Part shown: positions 1 to 9,470 of the stretch, one piece after another
Numbering within the stretch: position 1 is the stretch's first letter
How the letters are laid out: every line of letters starts with the position of its first letter
NCBI GenBank assembly: GCA_036426205.1
Contig: CM071569.1
Location: forward strand, 4,313,644 to 4,377,643
Source of the DNA: Ascaphus truei
Lineage: Eukaryota > Chordata > Amphibia > Anura > Ascaphidae
DNA: 64,000 nt
Direction of reading: 5' to 3'
Position numbers and translations under genes: made by a program
The notes under the pieces: model-generated
Database searches by the model: none
Told to the model about the DNA's origin: nothing
The model's input: only the letters and a program-made list of their open reading frames with translations

Positions 1-467
1 TTGCTTATTCTCTCTGTCTTCACTATCACTGTTGTTATTTCCTCTCTCACTATTAGAGCAGTGATAGTGAGAGAGAGAGAGAGAGAGAGAATAAGCAAGC
101 AGTAATAGTGAGAGAGAATAAGCAAGCAGTGATAGTGAGAGACAGAGAGAATAAGCAAGCATTGATAGTGATAGTGGGAGAGAGAGAGAATAAGCAAGCA
201 GTGATATTGAGAGAGAGAGATGAGAGGAAGACGAGGAGAGAGAGAGGAGAGAGAGAAGAAGGAGAGAGAGGAGAGAAGGAGAGGGAGAGAGAGAGAGAGA
301 GAATAACAAGCAGTGATAGTGAGAGAGAATAAGGCAGACATTGATAGTGAGAGAGAGAGAGAAAGGGAGAGAGAGAAAGATAATAAGCAAGCATGATAGT
401 GAGAGAGAGAATAAGCAAGCGTGATAGTTGACAGAGAGAGAATAAGAAGCAGTCTTCTCTTGTGTGT

Positions 468-502
<35 letters not shown>

Positions 503-516
503 TGTTTTGTGTGTGT

Positions 517-553
<37 letters not shown>

Positions 554-919
554 ATAAAGCAAGCAGAGTGATAGTTGAGACAGACGAGAATAAGCAAGCA
601 GTGGAGTGAATGATAGTGAAAGAGAGAGAGAATAAGCAAGACAGTGGATAGTGTGAGAGAGAATAAGCAAGCAGGGTGAAGTGAGTGATAGTGAGAGAGA
701 GAGAATAAACAAGCAGTGATAGTGAGAGAGAGAGAATAGGCAAGCAGTGATAGTGAGAGAGAGAGAGAGAGAGAATAAGCAAGCAGTGATAGTGAGAGAG
801 AGAGAATAAGCAAGCAGTGATAGTGAGAGAGAGAGAGAGACAGAGAATAAGCAAGCAGTGATAGTGAGAGAGAGAGAGAATAGGCAAGCAGTGATAGTGA
901 GAGAGAATAAGCAAGCAGT

Positions 920-950
<31 letters not shown>

Positions 951-1330
951 AATAAGCAAGCAGTGATAGTGAGAGACACAGAGAATAAGCAAGCATTGAT
1001 AGTGAGAGAGAGAGAGAGAATAAGCAAGCAGTAATAGTGAGAGAGAGAGAATAAGCAAGCAGTGATAGTGAGAGACAGAGAGAATAAGCAAGCATTGATA
1101 GTGATAGTGAGAGAGAGAGAGAGAATAAGCAAGCAGTGATATTGAGAGAGAGAGAGAGAGAGAGAATAAGCAAGCAGTGATAGTGAGAGAGAATAAGCAA
1201 GCAGTGATAGTGAGAGGGAATAAGCAAGCAGTGATAGTGAGAGGGAATAAGCAAGCAGTGATAGTGTGAGAGAGAGAGATAAGCAAGCAGTGATAGTGAG
1301 AGAGAATAAGCAAGCAGTGATAGTGAGAGA
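1..1330. repeat. GA-rich minisatellite, GATAGTGAG/AATAAGCAAGCAG unit
   Basis: Tandem copies of a roughly 27-35 bp unit made of AATAAGCAAGCAG, then TGATAGTGAG, then a variable run of GA. The GA run length and scattered single-base changes make the period irregular. Bases 1-57 carry the unit on the opposite strand (TTGCTTATTCTCTCT, then CACTATCACTG), so orientation flips near base 58. Long open frames here on both strands are low-complexity artefacts. Bases 1695-1715 continue the unit beyond an inserted element. Confidence 0.93.
463..545. repeat. (TG)n microsatellite inside the minisatellite
   Basis: An almost pure TG run with a few TT/GG interruptions, embedded in the GA-rich array. Confidence 0.9.
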
Positions 1331-1336
1331 GAATTA

Positions 1337-1694
1337 GGCCCCTGACATGTTGCCTGCGTGCTTGCTGAAGCGTGCTGACGCACGCTCGCGCTCAGCACTG
1401 AGCCCCTACAGCCGCAATAAGAGCGGCTTTAGTAGGGGCTCAGCTGCGCTTCTGCTCGCTTGTGGAAGCGCAGGTCTTGGGGGAATTTAATATTCCCCCG
1501 CTTGCCGGCGAGACAGGCCGGTCACGTGAGCGGTTCACCCAATGAGGGCGAACCAGCTCCGTGACGTCACTGGCCCGCCCCCGGACCGCCCCCTAATGGC
1601 TGCTGAGAGCGCTTGCGGTAAGCAACCGCAAGGCCAGGGAAAGCACCCGCTTTCCCTGCGCCTCAGCACGCCAGCAGGGACCATGGACTCGGCC
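1337..1694. mobile_element. PIF-Harbinger-like non-autonomous element
   Basis: GC-rich 358-bp block in a GA-rich background. Ends are imperfect inverted repeats: GGCCCCTGACATGTTGCC on the left, and GGCCGAGTCCATGGTCCC read from the right, both running on to a shared CGTGCTGA/CTTGCTGA stretch. Flanks are TTA (left) and TAA (right); the neighbouring minisatellite unit reads AATAAGCAAGC, so the original target was probably TAA with one later change. GGCC ends with a 3-bp TWA target fit PIF-Harbinger. No open frame for a transposase. Confidence 0.6.
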
Positions 1695-1790
1695 TAAGCA
1701 AGCAGTGATAGTGAGACAGGCAGGAGGCTTCCAGCGTTTCCTATATTAACTACGCCCATATTAGTAAGTGGTGCTGTGCAGTAAGACACC
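1695..1790 (+). repeat. dispersed repeat, copy shared with 48794-48870
   Basis: GATAGTGAGACAGGCAGGAG, followed by CTTCCAGCGTTTCCTATATT and AACTACGCCCATATTAGTAA, recurs with few changes near 48800. The first bases also match the minisatellite unit at 1-1330, suggesting that array grew from this dispersed repeat. Confidence 0.75.
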
Positions 1791-1885
1791 TTTCTGCGCT
1801 GGAGGGTGTCTTAACACTAGAAGATTTCCTACAGGTTTGCACTGCTTATTAAATAGTTTATGTTTCTTTTAAGGGAAAAGCTGGA

Positions 1886-1982
1886 CCAACTGAGCCACTG
1901 ATTGAGCCACCTGTGCTGAAGCTGAGATATCCTGAAACCTGACCTGTTGGATGGTCTTGAGGACTGGAGTTGAGCCCCCCTG
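1886..1982. mobile_element. hAT-type MITE family A, right half only
   Basis: Right half of the palindromic family: GAGCCACTGATTGAGCCACC, a GTGCTGAAG block, GATATCCTGAAACCTGACCT, then a CCCCCCTG terminus. The left half is missing. Spurious peptides of the LTEPLIEPAVLKQ type arise from this family. Confidence 0.8.
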
Positions 1983-2327
1983 TCTTAGGGCATAGGAACG
2001 CTTAGCAATATGTCCCTAATTGTCTTTTCCCATAGGCATTTTATTCTTAGGTCTATTTGGCTACATTTGCAAGTTGATGATTAGAAGATGCCAGAATTCA
2101 GCAGATCCACCTATGCAAAGTAATTCTTTGTACATCTCTAGAGAGGAATATGTGTCAGAGAGCCTGGCTAATATGCACCATTTCAATCAATACTAGGATG
2201 TGAAGCGAGTCCTGATAAACTTCCATTGTGTTTGTGTATAAAACACGGATTCTTGTTTCAGCGCAATTTCCAAGTGTGTCTGATGTCACTTGATTTTTGG
2301 CAACTGTTCATGTTATTTGGATGGCAA

Positions 2328-2612
2328 CTGGCGTGGCCAACTCCAGTCCCCAAGAGCAACCAACAGGTCAGGTTTTCAGGATATGCCTGTGTCAGCACAG
2401 GTGATTCAATCAGTAGCTTAGTCGTTGACTGGCCAACTCCAGTCCTCAAAGGTCACAACAGGTGCTGTATTAGGGATATCGCTGCTTCAGCACAGGAGGT
2501 TCAATCAGTGGCTCAGTGTTTGACTGAGCCACTGATTGAGCCAGCTGTGCTGAAGCAGGGATATCCAGAAAACCTGAAGGTAGCTCTTGAGGACTGGAGT
2601 TTGCTACCCCTG
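2328..2612. mobile_element. hAT-type MITE family A, head-to-tail compound copy
   Basis: A left half-copy (about 2328-2430) runs into a complete palindromic copy that ends in CTACCCCTG at 2612. The core reads CAGTGGCTCAGTGTTTGACT then GAGCCACTG, the expected hairpin centre. Open frames over this stretch are products of the repeat. No convincing 8-bp target duplication was found. Confidence 0.75.
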
Positions 2613-3419
2613 CTTTACAACGTGCACCCTAACTTTTCCCAGGAAGTAGAGCCAAACTTTGGTTTGACTTGAATTCTCCCTGGATAAAGATTTCTATGAG
2701 AGCGGAAGGCATCCCAGCAGTGAATAGATTGCTGCTCTGTAAGGCTGCAATTGGAAAGAGTCTGGCGCACAAAAGATGTAGCAGGGATGTGTTAGAAAAT
2801 GTATTTCCATCTGAAGAGATGCTCCTTTATGACCCATATAAAAAAAAAGCCTGTGAAAATACATCCAAGTAAAAATAAAAAGCAGGACAAAGTGGTTCCA
2901 AGGCTAAGAGAATTTATTAAAGTGATTTCCCCCCCACACACATATGTTCAGCAGAGTGAATGCACATGACGGTATAACTCGATTTACTGGCTGAAACTGC
3001 AAACGTTTTCATTGTCAGGCTCTCTGGGACATTGTTCTTCAAAAAAAATGGGAATGCAACAATATAAAGTAAAATCGAGTTTGGGGAAAAGAGAGTAACA
3101 TGCAGCATGGAGTGTAGTAATCCGGAAGGTAATGTCAAGCAGAATAATTCTTTTTCTATGCACTCCCGTGAATGTAGAACTCAGGAAGTTTGAGTATTGC
3201 TCAACCCTGAGCTTTGTAATAGGGATTTTATTCTTAGAATAGAAGAGTTATATATTTCCACTCAATGTGTGACACGAAGATTAAAACAGACACACAAAAA
3301 GGATAGCTAGTGACTATTACTACACAAATCCAATGGAAAAGAAAAATGGCACTCAAGTAAATATAATATAGTAACCATATTCATAAGGTGGAGAGGGTAG
3401 TCTGTATCACTTAGCGGTG
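2613..3419. other. no gene or repeat recognised
   Basis: AT-rich unique-looking sequence with short A and C runs. No exon-like frame, RNA gene or inverted ends seen. Confidence 0.5.
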
Positions 3420-3427
3420 TTGTAGGG

Positions 3428-3697
3428 CAGGGGGGCTCCACTCTGTCCTCAAGCCCCTACAACAGGTCAGGTTTAAGGATATCCCAGCTTCAGCACAACT
3501 GGCTCCATCAGAGGCTCAGTCAAAGACTGAGCCTCTGATTGAGCCACCTGTGCTGCAGCACGGACTGATTGGGCCACCTGTGCTGAAGCAGGGATTGATT
3601 GAGCCACCAGTGCTGAAGCAGGTATTGATTGAGCCACCTGTGCTGAAGCAGAGCTATTCTGAAAACCTTGGCTTGAGGACAGGAGTTGAGCACCCTG
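3428..3697. mobile_element. hAT-type MITE family A with internal 30-bp expansion
   Basis: Complete element with CAGGGGGGCTCC at the left and CACCCTG at the right. It is flanked by a perfect 8-bp duplication TTGTAGGG (3420-3427 and 3698-3705), the hAT hallmark. The right arm contains about four tandem copies of a 30-bp block (GATTGAGCCACCTGTGCTGA, then AGCAGG) at roughly 3533-3652, which lengthens the element to 270 bp against about 177 bp for the intact copy at 22531. Confidence 0.88.
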
Positions 3698-3705
3698 TTG
3701 TAGGG

Positions 3706-4366
3706 GAACCCTCTGTGTCACAGCGAGGACTCAGCCGGCCTGTCCTTGGATGTCTTTTGTCATCGCCTGTATAACCGCCCAACCTACTTCTGGTGCAGAT
3801 CTCCGATGCTCTCTCCACACAACTCAACGCCTTCGTCAGGAGTCGTGTTCCTGGAACACTGGAATGGTGCGCGGTTTATTCCACATGACATTTGTACAGT
3901 GAGATTGTCCTACATCATCAGATTTTATGTATTGTTTTTATTGGTTATTGTATGTTTACTTCTTTATTGGTCTGTGTTCATGGTGTATAGAAATCAATCT
4001 CTGCTCACAACACCATCGCTCGCAGGATGTTCTGCACAATCTGTAATTAAACTTTACCTGGGTTGAGTCTTCTCAGCCTCGGGCGACTGCAAGCTGTTGT
4101 AAAATACAGTCCCCCTACTTCCACTATGCTTCAATAACATTTGTTTAACCCATCCAGTGCTGGAGGAGGTTAAAGGTGCTATTTCACCCAATACACTATA
4201 ACCTATCCAGTGCATTAAAACTATTTAAAAATGTGTACCTGTACAGCAACATGACTACATCATTTGAGGGAAAAAAGCAGATATCGTTGTTTTTCACATG
4301 CTAATACATTACATTTTCCAAACCAAATTCCTTTGGAGCGCTGAAAAGGAAAGCGAACGTGGAGCC
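3706..4366. other. no gene or repeat recognised
   Basis: Nothing coding seen. Two short echoes of CCAGTGCTGGA / CCAGTGCATTA near 4155-4220 may be a decayed short inverted element, not supportable as a call. Confidence 0.45.
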
Positions 4367-4369
4367 TTA

Positions 4370-4555
4370 GGCCACGCTTATAGTGCCGGCGACGCGACGT
4401 CACGTCAAAACAAATGTGTTGACGCCGTCGCGTGCTCTTATAGTAGGAGCGGCGTGACGGCGTGGTCGCGATCGCTGGAAGTCACTTCAATTTGATTTTT
4501 TCAGCGACCGCAGCGTGATGTCAGCGCCGCCATCGCCGGCACTATAAGCGCGGCC
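4370..4555. mobile_element. PIF-Harbinger-like MITE with TTA target duplication
   Basis: 186-bp element. Left end GGCCACGCTTATAGTGCCGG; the right end read in reverse is GGCCGCGCTTATAGTGCCGG, one mismatch over the first 20 bases. Direct TTA at 4367-4369 and 4556-4558. The interior is rich in CGTCACG/GACGCCG and has no open frame. GG-starting inverted repeats plus a 3-bp TTA target fit PIF-Harbinger. Confidence 0.85.
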
Positions 4556-4992
4556 TTAAGCAAAGCGCGGCATGACCACAAAGCCCATGCTCCCCACTTG
4601 CCTACCTTTTCCAACAGGCTCCTTCCTCCACTCTTGGTTACCGGTGATGCTTCGGAGGGGTAGGGAGCTGGCTGGAGTAGTTAAAAGCAGGCAGTCAGGG
4701 GAGGACGATTATTCTGTGCCCTTCACTGTTTTCCCATCCCCCCTCCCCTTTTTTGGTTAAATCCTGTTGTGTTATATTATTTGAGGTGTCTGTTATATTG
4801 CCTCTGTCGCGGCGGCTGGTTGGTGGGTAAGTGATGGTAACCTTGCCAGATGGAGCTCAGTTATGGTAATGCCTGGTGGTGGTATGGTGGGTGAGAGGGC
4901 ATGGCTCATTGTGCTTTGAGTACCTGGGGCTCATCTTGCAGCTGACATGGGGTAAGCTGAACAGCTGGGACTTGGGACAGTCCCAGTTTATG

Positions 4993-5062
4993 GGCCATGA
5001 TTTAAACGTCGTTGGCCTTTCCTGGCGGACCATGATTTAAATGTCGTTGGTCTTACCGATGG
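4993..5062. repeat. 35-bp tandem duplication
   Basis: CCATGATTTAAACGTCGTTG is repeated 35 bases later as CCATGATTTAAATGTCGTTG. Confidence 0.8.
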
Positions 5063-5498
5063 GTGTAGCATTCTGGCAGGGTTTGCACCTCCCCTTTTGC
5101 AGTATTTAAATTAAAGCCGCGGCCATTGTACCTCCAGACCTGTGCGCTTTATTTGCGGTATGTTGGGGGAGCAGAATCGCGAGCTCTAAGGTCAAGATTC
5201 TATACCGGCATGAACAAGGTAGGATCAACCCTTATGGTTGGCATTGCCGGCTTCTCTGGCAAGGTGGATGTTAGTTCACAGTGCCCAAAATACAGTGGTG
5301 AAAGTGTGTTGATAAAGAGGAGTGGGGAGTGTCGCTGCTTTTTTATTTACAATTTTTTTTTTTTAAGGAGGGATTCATTTTACAGCATAAATAATTCTTG
5401 GATCTTTCTAAAACACACGCCGAAGAGCTTTGCCCCAGTTTTAAATAAATGTATGTCTTTGTTAAATGTGGCACATTTTGTAAGTCACTTTAACTACT
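5063..5498. other. no gene or repeat recognised
   Basis: AT-rich, with a short T run. The 169-codon frame starting at 5126 has no domain I recognise and runs into the transposon at 5507, so I do not call it a gene. Confidence 0.45.
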
Positions 5499-5506
5499 TT
5501 CTAATC

Positions 5507-6267
5507 CAGTGGTGTTCAACCTTTTTTTTGGTTAAGGAACCCTATAATTATATTGTGAAATTCTGCGGAACCGCAACCCTCTCTAATAGCGTGTCTGAGA
5601 TCAGATGCATTATGAGGAACCCCAGACCTCTCTAATAGCGTGTCTAAGATCAGATGTATTGTAAGGAACCCCAACCCTCTCTAATAGTGCGTCTGAGATC
5701 AAATGCATTGTAAGGAACCCCAACCCTCTCTAATAGGGTGTCTGAGATCAGATGCATTGTAAGGAACCCCAATCCTCTCTAATAGTGCATCTGAGATCAA
5801 ATGCATTGTAAGGAACCCCAACCATCTCTAATAGCGTGTCTGAGATCAGATGCATTGTGAGGAACCCCAGACCTCTCTAATAGCGTGTCTAAGATCAGAT
5901 GCATTGTAAGGAACCCCAACCCTCTCTAATAGTGCATTTGAGATCAGATGCATTGTAAAGAACCCCAACCTTCTTTAATAGCGCGTCTGAGATCAGATGC
6001 ATTGTAAGGAACCCCAACCCTCTCTAATAGCGCGTCTGAGATCAGATACATTGTAAGGAACTCCAACCCTCTCTAATAGGGTGTCTGAGATCAGATGCAT
6101 TGTAAGGAACCCCAACACTCTCTAATAGCGCGTCTTAGATTAGATGCATTGTAAGGAACCCCAACACTCTCTAATAGCGCGTCTGAGATGCATTGCCAAT
6201 TCTTCTGTATCTGGTCAAATTTTCAAATCACCTGGAAATTGCAGGGAACCCCTGTTGAAAAACACTG
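5507..6267. mobile_element. hAT (Charlie-like) element carrying a 49-bp minisatellite
   Basis: Ends CAGTGGTGTTCAAC and, read from the right, CAGTGTTTTTCAAC, close to the CAGTGGTTCTCAAC ends typical of hAT-Charlie elements. Flanks TTCTAATC (5499-5506) and GTCTAAGC (6268-6275) match at 6 of 8 positions around a CTA centre. Almost the whole interior is the tandem array at 5568-6196. No transposase. Confidence 0.8.
5568..6196. repeat. 49-bp minisatellite, about 13 copies
   Basis: Unit runs GGAACCCCAACCCTCTCTAA, TAGCGTGTCTGAGATCAGAT, GCATTGTAA. Successive GGAACC starts at 5616, 5665 and 5714 give an exact 49-base period. Copies differ by a few substitutions; indels are rare. The final copy is truncated where the element's right arm resumes. 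Confidence 0.95.
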
Positions 6268-6275
6268 GTCTAAGC

Positions 6276-6944
6276 AAAGCAGCTTTCAAAAACTGTTCTC
6301 TCCAGCTGTTATTCCTGGTGTGTGTTTCTGGACCCAACAAACAGCACCTAGCCATCTCTTGCATACATTAGGCATTCTGTTTTCCACCTTGTAGATTTTA
6401 AGTGATGAATTGCCTCAGTACTGAGCTCATTTGATTATCCCCAAATTGACCTCTGCTGCAGAGAATTGTGGTGACCTGAAAGCTGCATTGAATTTATCTA
6501 TTTACTGCCAGATGAGCCTATAACACGCAGACATATTTAATGTTTACCCGTAGCTAAGCAGAGGAATAAATGTAAACATAGCAAAACGTTTATTTTTCTT
6601 TTAATTATCTCTCTGTTTGTACTCTCTGCATCCTCTTCCTCTGGCGTTCCAGTTTTGTTTGGTTTTATCCATTGATCTCCCATTAGCTTTCTCTTTTACC
6701 ATCTCTGTTTTGTGTAAACGAAGGAGAAATGTGATACTTTTACTCCAGACAAATTAGAAACCTGTTGTATGTATTATCAGACAGAAAAGTGTGTATAGAT
6801 GCGTTGCTCTGGTTTTTTGGAGCGGAGCTACAGGATATTTAGAACAGTTTCCTACTGTACATCTGATGGAATATGTTAGACGTACACCACTTCAGATATG
6901 AAGAATTTGGGGGGGAAGAGGGGGGGGCAAATAAAAGGATGATA
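6276..6944. other. no gene or repeat recognised
   Basis: No open frame of interest, no tandem or inverted structure seen. Confidence 0.45.
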
Positions 6945-7330
6945 CTCCTATGTAACTCCTACCTAACTGCTCCTACTGACACTCCCATGTAACTCCTCCA
7001 ACTGACACTCACATGTAACCCTTCCCCAACTCCTCCCACTAACACTCCCATGTAACTCCTCCCACTAACACTCCCATGTAACTCCTCCCACTGACACGCC
7101 CATGTAACTCTTCCCCAACTCCTCCCACAGACACTCCCATGTAACTCCTCCCACTGACTCTCCCATGTAACTCCTCCCCAACTCCTACTGACACTCCCAT
7201 GTAACTGCTCCCCAACTCCGCCTACTGACACACCCATGTAACTCCTTCCAGTGACACTCCCATGTAACCCTTCCCCAACTCCTCCCACCAACACTCCCAT
7301 GTAACTCCTCCCACTGACACGCCCATGTGG
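6945..7330. repeat. 26-bp minisatellite with an 11-bp longer variant
   Basis: Unit CATGTAACTCCTCCCACTGA then CACTCC, exact 26-base spacing between 7049 and 7075. A 37-base variant inserts CCCAACTCCTC. Minus-strand open frames of the MGVSVGGVTWE type are translations of this array. Confidence 0.93.
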
Positions 7331-7915
7331 AAGTGCGAGCTGGAGTTTTGGACTCTATACAGACAGCGAACGGAGCCTTTCAACATCTGGTCCCTGGTGA
7401 TCGTGTCTGGCAGCCCTGAAGGAGTCCACGGAGACGTGTTGCAGTATCCAGAACCGGATGGTGGTGATATAATCACAAATTGCCTTTTAACTACTTGCAT
7501 CTTGTGAGTGCGATTCCTACCCCCCCCACCCCCCATCCCCTTTCCTTGTTTTAATAAATTTTATACAGTATTATGCTATGGGGCGTGCGCTCTCTCTCTT
7601 TTTCTGTCTATAGATATCTGTGGAGTTGGTTTACCCCGTGTGAGAGCAGCCTAAAGACCCCTTTCAACATCAGAAACCTTATCATCATGGACTAATTATG
7701 GAAGGACTGGTTGGAGTTTTTTGATTTTTGTGTTTTTCTTTTTTCTTTTTGCTAGCACGTTTATGCACTGTTTTGTTTACTTTTACTGGTTGTGTTTTAA
7801 TAGTATGTACTAAGGTCACATTAGTTTAAGAGATATATTAATATTTTTATATATTATTCACTTTACACAATTCTTTATTCATTATTATGTTTATATCACA
7901 AAAAAAAAAATTTTG
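7331..7915 (+). repeat. unclassified repeat-like block beside a Penelope-like 3' end
   Basis: Non-tandem sequence containing a C run, a CT-rich tract ending TCTATAG and an AT-rich tail. Its style resembles the untranslated start of frog retroelements, and it precedes the Penelope-like C-terminal fragment by under 100 bp on the same strand. Assignment to that element is only a guess. Confidence 0.3.
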
Positions 7916-7924
7916 TTGTGTTTC

Positions 7925-7998
7925 CTATATATATATATAGATATATATATCTCTTATATATCTCTCTCTCCCTATCATCTATATAATCTCTATATATA
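7925..7998. repeat. AT/CT microsatellite
   Basis: Runs of ATATAT and TCTCTATC between two retroelement-like blocks. Confidence 0.85.
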
Positions 7999-7999
7999 A

Positions 8000-8172
8000 T
8001 GTCCCAGTGGGACCCTTCTCAAGATTCATTCCATAAATTATTTAAAAATCCAAATCCTTAAAGGAATGTTTAAAGCACTCAAGAACGGAAAACTTTTGAA
8101 CTCAAAATGATCCCGCTCCTTGACACTAATAAGAGAGGACTTAATGCTGATATGGGGTTCCTTACACACTGA
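8000..8172 (+). pseudogene. Penelope-like element, C-terminal (GIY-YIG region) fragment
   Basis: Two overlapping frames on the plus strand read IHSINYLKIQILKGMFKALK and, one frameshift later, FELKMIPLLDTNKRGLNADM followed by GFLTH and a stop at 8170. The pattern of a lysine-rich helix followed by KRGLN-DMGFLTH is the C-terminal tail typical of Penelope-like retroelements, just after the GIY-YIG endonuclease fold. The sequence upstream of 8000 is missing, and one frameshift makes it non-functional. A more complete relative lies on the minus strand at 31957-32660 and shares this nucleotide sequence. Confidence 0.72.
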
Positions 8173-8440
8173 TTTTTTTTTGTAATGTTTCTCCCAGCCT
8201 CTCTGTTAGTTTTGCAGTTTGTCTCCATCTCCCCCGCCTTGTACCCCCCTCCCCCCCTTCACACTGCTGATGGGTGGATGGTCCTATGGTACATGCTCTC
8301 CATATTTCTCACAATCCTTTGCATACATGTACTGCCCTGTCTGTTTACTGTATTTACTATCCCCTATGCCATTACCTCTCTACCTCGTCTGCCTTCGATT
8401 GATCTCTTTGATTTTGCATCTAATTGGCATGTGCTCTTTG
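8173..8440 (+). repeat. Penelope-like 3' untranslated region
   Basis: Follows the stop codon directly. TGTAATGTTTCTCCC, CACACTGCTGATGG, CTGCCCTGTCTGTTTA and CATTACCTCTCTACCTC all recur in order, on the opposite strand, at 29935-30130. Confidence 0.7.
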
Positions 8441-8442
8441 CA

Positions 8443-8474
8443 CATGCGCAGTCGGCGAGCACCGACTGCGCATG
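8443..8474. other. perfect hairpin with CATGCGCA arms
   Basis: CATGCGCAGTCGG and CCGACTGCGCATG are exact inverted 13-mers around a 6-base loop CGAGCA. Confidence 0.9.
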
Positions 8475-8538
8475 CATGAGACTTATCCCAGGACAAATCT
8501 GGTCACCCTATTTAAAGGATGTATGCACTCTGTAACTT

Positions 8539-8779
8539 ACAGATGTAGCAAGACTTACTTATCTCGTGCCGCAAAACATCCCTGGTATATATTTGCAATC
8601 TGCATCTCCCTTACGGCTGTCATGTATCATATGTGAAGATATTTAGTGCGCCACCTGCCAGCCACATACTGAACTGCAATAACATAACCGAGGATGAGGT
8701 GTGGACAATACAGTGTTCACGTAGTCATCATCTCGCACCTTCTCGCAGTCACAGGGAGTGCAAGTCTTGCTACATCTGT
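8539..8779. mobile_element. inverted-repeat element, ends ACAGATGTAGCAAGACTT
   Basis: Left end ACAGATGTAGCAAGACTTAC; the right end read in reverse is ACAGATGTAGCAAGACTTGC. 241 bp with no coding frame. The target duplication is unclear, so the superfamily is not assigned. Confidence 0.7.
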
Positions 8780-8899
8780 ATATAAAAGTAGATGGCATTG
8801 TTTTTGTACAGTTAAAAGGATTAAACAGGTAAATATCACACATGTTATAATAAATGCAGAAAATACTCAAGATTAACTGAAGCAAAATGTACTTTAATG

Positions 8900-9462
8900 C
8901 AGGAGTTCTCAACTCCAGACCTCAAGACTGCTCCAACAGGTCAAGTTTTCAGGATAGCCCTGCTTCAGCACAGGTGCTCAATCAGATTGACCCACCTGTG
9001 CTGAAGCAGGCTCTTTGACTGAAGCTGGGATATCCTTAAAATCTGACCCGTTGAGGGGGTCATGAGGACTGGCAGTGGCAGATTCGCCATTAGACCTGGG
9101 TTTAGGGTGGCAACATTTTGGGCCTTATGAGGTCACTTACATATGCCGAGCACCTCTCTGCTGTCTCTTTGCTGCCACCCTCCTCCTCCTGTGTCAAATG
9201 ATGCAGTGGACGTTACCAACGTGGCATCACATGGCGTCTCGTTGCCATGGTAATGTGACATCGGGGCGTCAAATGATGTCATGACGTTACGTTATAATGG
9301 CATCGAGATGCCATGTGACGTCACGTCGGTGACATCCGTGGAATCATTTGACGCTCCACAGCGAAAGGAGCAGGAGGGCGGCAGAAAAGAGGCAGCTGGC
9401 ATATGTAAGTGCCTAGGACTTACCGCTGCTCCGCCGCTGAGGACGGGAATTGAGCACCGCTG
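8900..9462. mobile_element. hAT-type MITE family A, split by a second hAT-type element
   Basis: Left part starts CAGGAGTTCTCAACTCC and carries the palindromic core. The right terminus GGGAATTGAGCACCGCTG lies beyond an insertion at 9073-9439. Outer flanks CTTTAATG (8892-8899) and CTTTGATG (9463-9470) match at 7 of 8 bases, which confirms that the two pieces are one element. Confidence 0.85.
9073..9439. mobile_element. hAT-like element nested in family A
   Basis: Left end CAGTGGCAGATTCGCC; right end in reverse CAGCGGCGGAGCAGC. Flanks AGGACTGG (9065-9072) and AGGACGGG (9440-9447), 7 of 8 identical, duplicate the GAGGACTGG segment of the host element. The interior alternates ATGACGTC-like and TGCCATGG-like motifs. 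No transposase frame. Confidence 0.75.
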
Positions 9463-9470
9463 CTTTGATG

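Noticed and set aside
53..1132. A 359-codon open frame rich in Leu, Ser and Thr
   Set aside because: It is the translation of the GA-rich minisatellite. The period is not maintained in codons and no domain is present.
2226..2672. A 148-codon frame containing LTEPLIEPAVLKQ-type peptides
   Set aside because: The peptides are translations of family A MITE copies and recur wherever that repeat occurs.
4370..4555. A CpG-island-like promoter
   Set aside because: The CpG-rich stretch coincides exactly with a short Harbinger-like element bounded by TTA, so transposon origin explains it.
5568..6196. A regular repeat-spacer layout suggestive of CRISPR
   Set aside because: There are no distinct spacers: the full 49-base unit repeats. 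The context is a eukaryotic transposon.
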